A stretch of 64,000 nucleotides of DNA from Phalacrocorax aristotelis (Eukaryota; Chordata; Aves; Suliformes; Phalacrocoracidae). The notes below the pieces were generated by a model. That model had not been told where the DNA came from, ran no database searches, and worked only from the letters and a program-made list of their open reading frames with translations. A program made the translations under genes and the position numbers. The stretch lies in NCBI RefSeq assembly GCF_949628215.1, contig NC_134276.1, positions 102,117,799 to 102,181,798 on the forward strand. Reading direction: 5' to 3'. Below are positions 53,977 to 64,000 of this stretch, in pieces. Position 1 is the first letter of the stretch, and each line of letters opens with the position of its first letter.

Positions 53977-56900
53977 AGAGTGATGCTGTACCTTGTCTAG
54001 CTAGTTACTGGGTCACTTTGATACCATGGCTAGTGTTGTAGAAGGTGCTAGAGGTATGTGACTAAAAAAATGTCTAATTTAAACCATAGCTTTTATGCTG
54101 AAACGCTTTCTCCTAACATATGTACAAAGGTGAAACATCAGTTCAGTCCCTAGGGCCATCCAAACTCTGGATTAATGCTAATCATGCCAAGTGTTGATGA
54201 GGCCCACAACAAAAAGGAATCTATGTGTGCCATCAAAACCACTGAACAGTAACTAGAGCATAGACATTCTAGCCATTTCCAACTTGAATCAGATCTGACC
54301 TTATATTGCCAAATGTGCAGCTCCCCATGTACTTATAACAAAGTCTCTCTCAGGAAAGCTCTCAGGTGGTTGGAGTTGGAGTGTGAGAGACCTCACTTCA
54401 CCACAGTTTGCCTCATGCCTCTCGACCAGAAGCATTTTTTTTGTGCCTCCTTCAGTTCTGTGGGTATGAAATGAGAATAACAGCTTTCCTTTTGTGACAA
54501 GGGTGTTGTGGATGTGAGTATACTTCTGAGGGATTCAAAAGCTACAGCGATAGTAGTGAGATAGGAAGCTGGTTAAAACTGTTTCAAGATTTTTTTGGCA
54601 TGAAATCTTCTGGGGTTATTTTTTAAAAGACATCTTATTTTTAACTGGCTTTCAAACCTTTTAAAATGTCAACTTTACAAATGAGATGTTGTTTTTAATC
54701 CAGATTAATTATTTTGACGGATCCCCCATTAGATTTTATAATATAATTTAATGGCAAGTTCTTAAATTCAGGGGAGAAGCAGCGTGTTCCATTTACAACT
54801 TCTCCCACTCCTATTTTGGTCATGTAATTTCTTACAAAGTAAAATATTGTTCCTGAACACTTATAGGCATATCCCTCCCAGAGACAGGTGGATAGATGGG
54901 GTTTGCATTCTGACTGAGCGACGGAGCACAAAACCTTAACATCGCTCTGTCTGTGTGTATATAAAACATTGTTTATACCAGGTACTTGCGGTACAAACAT
55001 TGCCTGTTACTCAGAAAGAACATCTCCCTTCCCTTGTCTCAGTTTACGTCTTTTAAAATTATTGTTCCTTCATCTTCTCCTTTTCTACTTCTCTCTCCTT
55101 GTCCCTTCTAATTCCTGTGCTTTGGATTTATATTCCTGGTAGATATATAAATCAGTAATTTAGTACCTAACTAGCAGTTCATAGCCCTGAGTGAGACTGA
55201 GGATCCTAAGTCACATTTTTCTTTTTTACGATTTGTAATTAATTATTATCATTCTGGTAGCACAGAAAAGCAGGCAAAACAGAAGAGGGAACACTTACCT
55301 CTTCGGTCTGTCACACTTCATTCTTCCAAAGGTCTAATTCATGATTTTTGCAGCTGAGAAGATTGATAGTGGTAGATGTACTTCAACAGTACTTCAACAT
55401 TGTATAACACACATTTGATATACTGAAAGATTTAAAAAGCCAAGCAGCAAGCAAAAATCAATTTTATAAATTAAAGTGGACAGAGTAATGTTTTGAAGCT
55501 TGTTACATCTTGGTGCCTCTTTCTGCACACTGAGCACCCCTCAGTCCTGCCCAAACCTGTCCTTGGGTGGGATGTGCTGATTCTTGTCCCTGTGTGGGGA
55601 CCAACAGTGGGGTTCAAGCACAACATGAGCCATTCATCTCACTTGCTTGTCGCACTGTAGGGCCAACTGAATTTGTGTTTCACCTGGTCTATATTTCTGT
55701 GAGCCCTGGGAGAACCTCTAGCTCAGGGTGTGCACTCAGTCCCAGCTGGCACGAGACCGGAGTGAGCAGCTTCTCTGCATGCCATAGGTAGAGACTCTGT
55801 GCTGCTTATGCCAGGGGCAAGAAACCCACTCTTTGAATAAGGAAAAAGAGGATGGAGACTAAAGCTTTCCAGTGCCTTTCTACATTTATCTAGAAACAAC
55901 TTTAAGAGTTGTTTAAGAAGGTGAGAACCACCTTCCCGTGGTATTAGGGATGTGTCCACGTGATACAAGCAGGCTATTGTGGATACCGCTGCTCCACTGT
56001 GAAGCAGGGTACTCTAACCTGGACAGAGCATCATCTTGATGAAGAAAATCAGGGTAACTTAGGAACTTTGGACAGCTGAACCAAGTTCGAGTGCCCTCGA
56101 GAACAAGACTGCAGAGCCAAGGTAACAGTCTTCATGAGGACGCAGGAACATGGTTAGCTGCTACAGCTGCTCTCACCTCTGCAGCAGCTGTGATTCAGCA
56201 GGCTGCCTGTTTTATCAGTTCGTTGATGTGGCTATCTGGGTGTGCCTTTGCTACCACATTTCCCAAGGCACAACCTTTATCTAGAATGAGATGGGAGAGG
56301 GAGGGAGGAGGCGGGGGGAGGCCTTCAATGTAGCTCAAATTACATCCACAGTCATGTGAGCTCTACCAGAGGAGGGTTTGCTGATACCATCAGGGGCGGA
56401 ACCTCCAGGAAGACTCCTACTGATGCAATGGTAGGACTTTCTATCCACATCACAAGGTATTATGATGAATCTCTTACTGTATGAACACATCCTTATGGCC
56501 TTGCAGCCTGTTAGCTCAGGCATCCTTAGGCACAGAAGGGCTTGTAATACTCTCTGCTACAATGCAGTTACGTGTGAGGCACACAGAGCCTGTACTTTGT
56601 GCCAGGGGGATTTAACATGCAGCATCCTCCTTGCAACCTGTGTATGGTCCGAATCCTTGCAGCCTCTCACGTGAGTATAGTTTCATTACCTGGAGCAATT
56701 TACAGTTATTTCAGTGTCCTACAATGGAGTGAGCTGGAAGATCTGTTCTGTGATTATTCCTATAGGCAAAGGAGCAGCAGAGTTTTCACCTCTAGAGACC
56801 CCTCACCGCAGATCACTTGAGAGGAATGAAACTTTTAGTAGCTTTCTACTGATCCTTATGTTTTCAAAATGAAGAACAAGAGGTTGGATGAAAGCAACTT

Positions 56901-59900
56901 TTCAAATATTTTTCAACAAAAGAAGATATAGGTTTAGTTTAGGTTTTGTTTTACTTCTTAATCTTGAGTTGAAAACCAAGGTTTGGTATTCTGTGGTCTT
57001 TTTTCTTGGGTTCTCTAGCACTTCTAGCTCTCATTTTCCCCCTTTCATCACTTAAAAAAAAAAGAAATAAAAGGGAAGGGAATGATAGAAGGAAGAAACC
57101 CAAGAAAAAAATGCCCTCAGTTTTGGAAAAGGAACATTTATTTTCATTTCAGCTGATTGGTTTGATTTAATCAAAAAGTTGAACAATTTTCAAATTTTGA
57201 AATAAGTTTTTTGTTTCCCTTAGTTCATTTCCAGAAGATATTTTTCTGCTTGCATTCTGCTCATCAATAGAAACATCTTAATCAGCAGGAGTCCAATTTA
57301 GGCCAGGACCTGGAAAAACCTTACTCCTTCACTTCTTTGCAGTTTGCTAGTGAAGGAAAACTGAATGCTGGTCCTAGCCGTCCATAAGCAACCAGCTTGC
57401 TTTACGCCATCGCTCATGAGCAGGGCCTGCATTTGGGTCTTTGTCACATGAGACAACTAAAAGTTGTTCAGGGATACAACGCCAGTTAGTACTGCTGACA
57501 TGAGAACATAGCAGTGAGCCGTGTGGCAAACCTCTGCTCTCCTATCCTGCCAGGTGTTCAGGATCTCCAACCAGGAAGCTCAGTTTGTAGGGCAGCAGCT
57601 CCTGTGCATGGTCAGTAAAGTCACAGTGAATGTCCACAGAACTGCTGTGAGCCTTTAAGTAGCTTTTAAGGGTCCATGGGGGGCATCTGGGTGGCTGGCA
57701 GCGATTGGGTGATACCAGCACTTGGGGTGGCTGGTTTAGAGGGCAGTTGCTAGCCTAGTCAAGGCTCTACCACGCTGTGGATAGTTTCTGTTGATTTGAA
57801 CTTTCAGGACCGTGCCTCACCTTGGCAGTTGGTAACTGGTTCTTGACAGCTTAGAAATAACCTTTCTAATAACCTAGGGAAAAAAACTGGCTTTTAAACT
57901 AAACTTCAACCAGTTGTAAGGAGCTTGTGAAATGTAGTTATTTGCTTGTAGTCAAACAAATAGCATGTTGATACAGATGAGGGATACTGACTTGCTTTCA
58001 TAAGGTTTATTTTTTCATTGCTTTGAAGCTATTTTTAAAAAAAATAATGAATTGGGGGAAATATGTTAGTTAGTTACCCTGCATTTGATTTTATTTCAGC
58101 TTGCTTTTGGAAATACTGCATTGAGCGCAAGTAGTGTTTAACCTTCAAGTTGATGGGTCATGCTGAAGACTAAGATACTGAAACTGAGAAAGAAATCTTC
58201 AAATCATGAAGAGTTTTCTACACAAGTGATTGAAGAGTAGTTAATTAAGTAACTGCCTGAACATATTTGTCTTGCATTTAATAGGTGTTTAAAAGGGACA
58301 TGTAAAGATTGTATTTAGAATTACAATATAATAAAAACATTTTTCGTACAAGCAACACCACACAGAAGACTACTTGTGCTAATAAGCATTTGGAAATAAG
58401 TAGCTTTATCTCCACAAACATGCCTTTAAATGATGAAACATGATCTCTGCCCTGGCATGGGATCAAACGCTACAAATCTGTGGCTATATATTACATCTTA
58501 TTGCATGTCAAGGCTACTCAGACAGCTGCTGATACCATTAACACAGCTTGCTTTCTCTCTCCCTTTGTCTCATCTAACTTGTTCTCCAGTAAATTGTTTA
58601 AAAATATATTTCAATGGTCTTTTACAAATAGAGTAACTCAAATATGGACAAAGGTATTTTCTTAAAATAATGTGTTTTGAGAAGGGCCAGACTCAGACAA
58701 AATGCGTAGTAGATGTGGATTCATTTACTGTGGGATTGTGCGGACACTTTGGCTCACCCCATCCCAGGACAAATGAAGTGACTTCAGTTTTCTGATATGC
58801 TGGGTCATTTCTGTCATGTCTTTACCCACAGTTTCTCCCTGTGTGGCCTGAAATATGCAAACACCAACCATAATGTGCTGTTTTAGGTGGCATCCTGTGT
58901 GCCCAACAATTGGTCATGGAGGACTGGAGCCATGAACTTCTTTTGCATGAGTAAGGAGTAAGGAAACCACAAAACATTAGGTTTCAAAACTATCAGTGGC
59001 CATGAGCATTTAATCAAATAGCCTTCCAAGCAATGTCAGACTTTAAGGAAAAGAAAACACAGGTTTACTGAGTGTCTGAGGCTTTTTTTCCCTTCACCTG
59101 ACAAGACTGGAAGTGCAGGCATGTGATTCTGATGAAGCCTTAGAAAAAGAGGAAGGGACGAGGGAGGTTAAATGAAAGATCTGGAGCCAAAAAGAAGTTT
59201 CATAGTGTCTATAAACCATAAACATGGACATAACAGTGTGGTGTTTCAGGCAGATATGGCTCATCAACTTTTCAGTCAGTAAGGATGAACGGTGATGGGC
59301 TGCCACCGAGCCCTGGCACACCAGCTCCTGAGCTGCAGCCGGCTCCAGATGCAGACAAGGGTGCTGTGTTTGAGTTGGGAAAGCAGGCAGGGCCAGGCCA
59401 TGGCATGGTTGTTACCATGGGTCCAGGGGGAAGGACGCCAGTGTGGGACCCTATGAAAAGGAAGGGTGATATTTATTCTAAATGGCATGTATTTTACTCA
59501 GTTTCAGTGTCCCATGGGTTATCTGCACCCAGACTCCTGCCCAGGCAGTCTGTGTGTGAGGTGGCAGGCCAGTGCCGCCGGCTGTGGAGTCCTGGCACAG
59601 CTCTTCTGTTCTTTGCTGGTAACAACAAGCTGTTTTCTGGATGCGCCTTTTATACCCCCTAGGGCTCTGTCAGCACCTTTAAGTCAAAGGCAAAATTCTT
59701 GCTTCCCATTGTTCTGTTGTTTTATCAGGATGTTTTATGGCTCCCCTCCTGTTTCTCCTCATCTCTTTACCTTAGCATGAGGGCTGTTTTTTTACCTTCT
59801 TGTTATCAGGTCCTTTGAATGAAATTATTTCTACAGTGCCCTGTAGTGATTAACCTATTCCTTTTTTTAACCCTTGTTTCTCTTTCTTCTCATGCTTTCA

Positions 59901-61030
59901 CACAAACATTTTCATTGATCTTCACCAACCTCAAGACTTGTGTTACAAATACTCTGACCTGCGCCAAAGACCATTGCTCTCACCAACATCCAGGCATGAC
60001 TTGGAGATAGGTACTGTCCTCCACTACCAGCATGGCCACCATGTTTCCCGGAGGTAGGAAAGAGCCATATGGATGTGAACCACACACTGCTACATGCTCT
60101 CAGGGCCAGAGAACAGCAGCCCAGACGCTCTGTTATTTATTGACAAACAGCCATTACTGTGTATATGGCGAGAAGCAAGAGGGCTAGGAGCAGGCTCATG
60201 CATTTGCATTGCTGCAAGAGCTGCTGAGCAGCACGGACAGTCCCTGGCATCTTTGGATCATCCCAAGCTGATCTCCCCAGGAACAGATACAGACGTGGCC
60301 AGCCCCACACCAGCATGGATGTGGGACAGTTGTGCTAAGTGGCTTGGCGGTCAAGGATTACACCCTGGCCTTTTGGGTTTTTATTCAGCAGTAATGAGCA
60401 CAGCCAGTATGTATTGCTCCCAAGATCTCACTGTGGGTCTGCAGCGTACACAATTCCTCCAAAATCAATGCTGGGTTAAATTTTGCCTCTTACTTCTTAA
60501 AATCCAGGCCACTGTTTCCATGCACCATATAAGGAAATTACCAAGGAAATAAAGACAGAACACTGTTCAAATTAGTTATGAATTTGCATATTTTCTATTT
60601 AAATTTGTAAGGCATATGAAAAGAGCATACATATTTCATTTTTTATATATTTTATATATATATTTGAAAATACAAAGTAACGGTTAGTAATATGTGATGA
60701 GTGACTGTGCAGTTATCAGCCCCAATATGAGAGTTCACAATTAAGGGTGGGAGGGGAAAGGTATTGTGTCTGTTTTCTCTAAAGGCAAACTAAAACTACA
60801 TATTGAATGAGGCTTAAAAATAATTGTGAAGATAGCGCATTTGCATCAGAACTGTGTAGTGTGCAAGACAACGACACCACAGACACAATGTATCTGACAC
60901 CAACTATTATTTTTAAGTAATGCTTTGTTAGAAAGCGAGCCCATGTTTGACGTGGACAAGGACGAATGACTAGTCTACAACAGTCTTTTTGTGGATATAG
61001 GTGCTACAAAGGCTATTTTTAGCCATTTTC
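53977..61030. other. intergenic region between candidate gene and CLIC6
   Basis: No recognised gene. It holds a MIR-like relic (54400-54575), an A-rich AATAAA context at 57066-57071, TA-rich sequence near 60640-60665, and a slightly GC-rich open stretch at 59285-59480 with no recognised product. Confidence 0.55.
54400..54575 (+). mobile_element. MIR/CORE-SINE-like relic
   Basis: The order 'tgtgcctccttcagttctgtgggtatgaaatgagaataacagc', 'gggtgttgtggatgtgag' and 'gggattcaaaagctacagcgatagtagtgag' follows the 3' half of MIR-related SINEs seen in sauropsids, with decay. Confidence 0.5.
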
Positions 61031-61031
61031 A

Positions 61032-61676
61032 TTTATTTTTAATTTAAAAGAAGAATCATGCAATGTGAAAAGGAGTTGTTCTTCATTGACCTGCCCTGCA
61101 GGTCTCTAGCACAGAGGAGAGGGCTTCTGGGAAGTCAGGCGTGGTCTGACCTGCAGGCTGGCCCCTCTCCTGGGTTAACCAGGGTGCTGCATGGGCACCA
61201 GCTGCTGGCTTGCAGCGAAGCAAACAGAAACCCTCCCCGTAACTGTGAAGTTTGGCAACAACTGTGAAACAGAGACCAGAGGCAGCGATAATGATAGGTT
61301 AAATGTGTGTTAGAAACAGGGCTAATTCTTCTCAAAATTCAGCAATTCAGCGTAAGTCACTAGTCTGCAATATTGCTGTAATTTTGTGACCTACACCATC
61401 TTCCTAACTTCAACAAATGCTTTAATATTGACTGATACCTTTAACTTGCAATGCACAACAGACATTCATGTGTGCAGACATCTGTACAGACACACAAACA
61501 TATAGATATATAATTTAAGAATGAGCAAATAATGCTATACAATCATTATAAAAGAAGGATTGGCCAATAGCAGAACTTAAAATTATACGCAGAATGTATG
61601 CTGGCTTTCATTTTTTCCATCTCAGCTGGTGCCCATCTACGTCTCAGAAGTAATAAAGAATGGAGGCATCTTCTGT
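61032..61676 (-). other. CLIC6: CLIC6 3' UTR (end uncertain)
   Basis: Sequence following the CLIC6 stop on the minus strand. Candidate polyadenylation signals on that strand are ATTAAA (reverse complement at 61421-61426) and AATAAA (reverse complement at 61032-61037). I extend the feature to the canonical hexamer. A longer UTR is possible. Confidence 0.35.
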
Positions 61677-61838
61677 TTACTTCATTCTCTTTGCAACATC
61701 CAAATATGCATACTCAATTTCTTGATCAGCAGGACAAGTATTTGTAAATTCATCTCTTGCATATGCATTGTTCAAGTATCTTGAAATCCCTGTCATTTCA
61801 GGTGGAAAATCAAAATTTCTGTATTTTTTTGCAACAAC
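61677..61838 (-). CDS. CLIC6: CLIC6 last coding exon
   Basis: Read on the minus strand, the acceptor ...ATAAAAG precedes GTTGTTGCA and the exon ends at TAA (61677-61679). There are 53 residues, phase 0. Hallmarks of the CLIC all-helical C-terminal domain are [29 protein letters not shown] and DVAKRMK at the end. CLIC proteins are glutathione-S-transferase-fold proteins that exist in soluble form and can insert into membranes as anion channels. The [12 protein letters not shown] and AKRMK ending fits CLIC6 better than CLIC4 or CLIC5, and linkage to RUNX1 supports CLIC6. A Ser stands in GISRYL where mammalian CLIC6 has Trp; this position varies in the family. Confidence 0.95.
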   Translation of the reverse strand, partial: VVAKKYRNFDFPPEMTGISRYLNNAYARDEFTNTCPADQEIEYAYLDVAKRMK

Positions 61839-63199
61839 CTTTTATTAAAAGAAAAGAAGAAAAATATCATTACACACATATCTGAAAAAAAAAAAAACCA
61901 AATCTACTCTTTATGCACATTTTTAATTTTCAATTTGTCTGTCATTATATGCAACGTAGAAGGAAAGACAAAAAACCCCAGAAGACATGGGATGAAGAAA
62001 GCTAGCAAACAAGCTAACTCGCTTAAAATTACGTATTTGGTATAAATACTCTGCTAGAGCTATGTAGAGCTATGTGGACCAGTAGACCACACCTGGAGGA
62101 GATGCAGCTTCAAACAGCAAAGGAGCTAGCATAAAAGAAAATTAACAGGATAATCTTACAATAATAAACTGGCCCACATTCGGATATTTTCAATGAAACA
62201 GAAAGGGAAAACCTGAATTAAAATACTAAATTTCAAATGGCTAGGGAAAACAACTACCAGCCAATACCCAATCCCTCCCCGTTTGGCCAGCAAAGATGGT
62301 GTGACGTTCATCCTCCATCATCCTTCAGACATTCACCTGACATAAGGTGATTTTCCCTGCATTGGCTCTGCTGACCCTGCTATCTCTCACGCTTTGCTGT
62401 GCCTGAGCTTTGCATGGGCGTGGGAAAGGGCTTATACCCTTGCTGCTCTCTCTGGAATAGGTTCAACCAGGACACCTCTGGGGAAAGTTTTCACTTGTGG
62501 AGGTGTAAGAAAGCAATTCAATCCACTCTTCCTCTGACAAAATAGTAGTCAAAAAGGAAACTTTCTGAAGTGACCTTGTTTGAAAACTGATGAATTTCCA
62601 GTGTAGCCATTTCTCTTTCAGAGCCTGGTTGGCTCCAGAGTAGCCCAGGGACAGGCTGCGACAACACCCAGACATCTCAGTCACTGGGACTGTGTGTGGG
62701 TGCTCCACAGCCCTGTAAGAAGAGGGTGGGAGCCTTGGCTGGAAGGCAGTGGGTGGTGGCTACCCTGCCAGTATTATTGGTACTAGTGATATTCAGCAAA
62801 GCAGGAATTTTGGATTAAAGGTGGGAGAGACAAGTTCGAATTTCATCTTCTTGAATTGGCATGGACAAAATAATTTAACCTTACTGGTCCAGGGCACCTT
62901 GCATATGAAATGCAAATGAAAACACTTCTCTGCAGCACTGAATATAGCACTGATTTCATACCTGTGAGAGGCTTAGTGAGTGCAGTAACAGTCCAGATAT
63001 GAAACCAGATACTGTAGCTCCAGTCTTAACAGTTTGAATATCTGCCTAGCTGTGCTGTAATGAAACGGCCTTGTGTATTAGCATTCAGTGTCCCTACTGC
63101 ATGGCCTCAGAATGGATAAAGGCTTCCTCTGCCTTTCAGAAAAGAACTTGAGCTTCTGTGTCGCCCTTCTCTTCAGGAAGGTAAAAAACAATTGCAAAC
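61839..63199 (-). other. CLIC6: CLIC6 last intron
   Basis: The intron has minus-strand donor AAG|GTTTGC at 63199 and acceptor AAAAG ending at 61839, 1361 bases. It contains a run of A (about 61884-61899), a MIR-like relic near 62820-62990 and otherwise unique AT-rich DNA. Confidence 0.9.
62820..62990 (+). mobile_element. MIR-like relic
   Basis: A 'gacaagttcgaatttc ... acaaaataatttaaccttactg ... catatgaaatgcaaat' order resembles the middle of MIR ('gggttcgaatcccagc ... caagtcacttaacctctctg ... catctgtaaaatggg'), heavily decayed. It lies in the CLIC6 last intron on the opposite strand to the gene. Confidence 0.35.
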
Positions 63200-63381
63200 C
63201 TTGATTATATGGAGCTTTGGTAGGAGGTTGCAATCCGCTAAGGTGAGCTCATCTCCATCCAGGAATTTCCGGCTGGAAACAGTGATCTCCTCAGTGCTGT
63301 AAGCATCAATTTCATCAGGCAAGGGGCTATTTAAATAGTTGTCCAGCTTCCTCAGGGCTTTAAGCAAAGATTTTTCCAAAT
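63200..63381 (-). CDS. CLIC6: CLIC6 penultimate coding exon
   Basis: On the minus strand, acceptor CCTAG precedes the exon at 63381 and donor AAG|GTTTGC follows 63200. The length is 182 nt, the size usual for this exon in the CLIC family. The first two bases complete a codon from the previous exon, and 60 codons follow. Family blocks are [39 protein letters not shown] and [14 protein letters not shown]. The last is the conserved core of the C-terminal helical domain. It joins the last exon in phase 0. The upstream exons, including the CLIC redox-active N-terminal domain and the long CLIC6-specific N-terminal extension, lie beyond the window. Confidence 0.97.
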
Positions 63382-64000
63382 CTAGGTTAAGACAATAAAA
63401 AGGTCATTCAAGCCTGTACCAAGGTCTCTCTGACACCAAGCAGAAAGGCAACTCTTGCATCCTGTCTCCTGGCACCAAGTCAGGTTGCAGATACCCGGCC
63501 ATGCCAACTCCCGCAATTCCTTTATCCTAAGCTTAAAACTTAATGCTGGGAATTAGCTCTAAGTAGCTAAAGGGTGTTCTGAGAAAAACCAGACTGGGGC
63601 TGTGTTACCAGAAATGGCTCCTCACACACCTCTGCTGAGTGTGCTTTTGCAGAGTGGCCAAGCAGAGTGGCTCTGCCTTCACATTGACTCTTGCTTTGGG
63701 AGCCGTGGGACAAGTGCCTGCCCACAGACAGGACGGCAAGGCTGGGAGCAATGACAGCAAGCCACCAGGATGCTGCTTTGGGGTGTACAGGAAACTAGTC
63801 CATGAGTCCTATGTTCGCCTAGCGCACAGGAGTGGGGTCAGGGGAGCAGGGGCTGGTGAGGGTTGGCTGGGGTTTTCGTGGGTTGGTGGTGGTGCCTGTG
63901 TGCCACAGAGAGGAGAAAGGAATAGCAAAGGGAACACAGCTGAGCACTGGAGGACAGAGATGAGTTAATGCATGGTGGGAGTGAGGGTCCTGGTCTAGAG
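63382..64000 (-). other. CLIC6: CLIC6 intron (partial)
   Basis: Sequence upstream of the penultimate CLIC6 exon, running off the window. It is moderately GC-rich toward 63640-63960 with a 109-codon open frame on the + strand that resembles nothing known. No exon is recognised. Confidence 0.8.

Noticed and set aside
60094..60552. 152-codon + strand open frame near CLIC6
   Set aside because: Unrecognisable product, no regulatory context, and composition-typical for this slightly GC-rich stretch.

Overview
This window is vertebrate nuclear DNA, most likely from a sauropsid (bird, crocodilian or turtle). It has long introns, AT-rich non-coding DNA and few coding bases. Two conserved gene ends are recognisable, RUNX1 on the + strand and CLIC6 on the - strand. 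The RUNX1 C-terminus carries a short insertion relative to the mammalian protein that I associate with sauropsid RUNX1. Decayed MIR/CORE-SINE-like repeats and old palindromic 'gattttcaaaag / ttaggcacctaa' elements fit the same group. I cannot decide the species.

Layout. Positions 1-26113 are one large RUNX1 intron, between the exon that follows the Runt domain (not found here, presumed upstream) and the penultimate coding exon. It holds no recognisable coding exon, but it has several blocks that look like conserved regulatory DNA, including a small CpG-rich islet near 22.0-22.2 kb. The penultimate RUNX1 exon (162 nt) is at 26114-26275. A 2.9 kb intron follows, and the last coding exon is at 29133-29626, ending in the Groucho/TLE-binding VWRPY. 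An AU-rich 3' UTR of about 5 kb probably runs to the AATAAA at 34672-34677.

From about 34.7 to 61.0 kb lies the RUNX1-CLIC6 intergenic space. It contains an isolated CpG island at about 41.95-42.47 kb. From 49.1 to 54.0 kb there is a set of exon-like blocks that I read as a possible unannotated gene. The blocks are a CCAAT/TATA-like promoter, a strong-Kozak ATG, a signal-peptide-like first exon, and four further blocks. They join in compatible phases (1-1-1-0) into a 143-residue, cysteine-free, secreted-looking precursor with a Tyr-Gly-Lys-Lys amidation/cleavage-like motif. This is a prediction by eye, not an established gene, and it is the most interesting item in the window.

From 61.0 to 64.0 kb are the last two coding exons of CLIC6 on the minus strand (61677-61838 and 63200-63381) with their 3' UTR and introns. 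RUNX1 and CLIC6 converge tail to tail, as in the RUNX-CLIC-RCAN paralogous clusters of vertebrates. RUNX1 is a nuclear transcription factor of blood development and CLIC6 a chloride-intracellular-channel-family protein. They share ancestral linkage, not a pathway.
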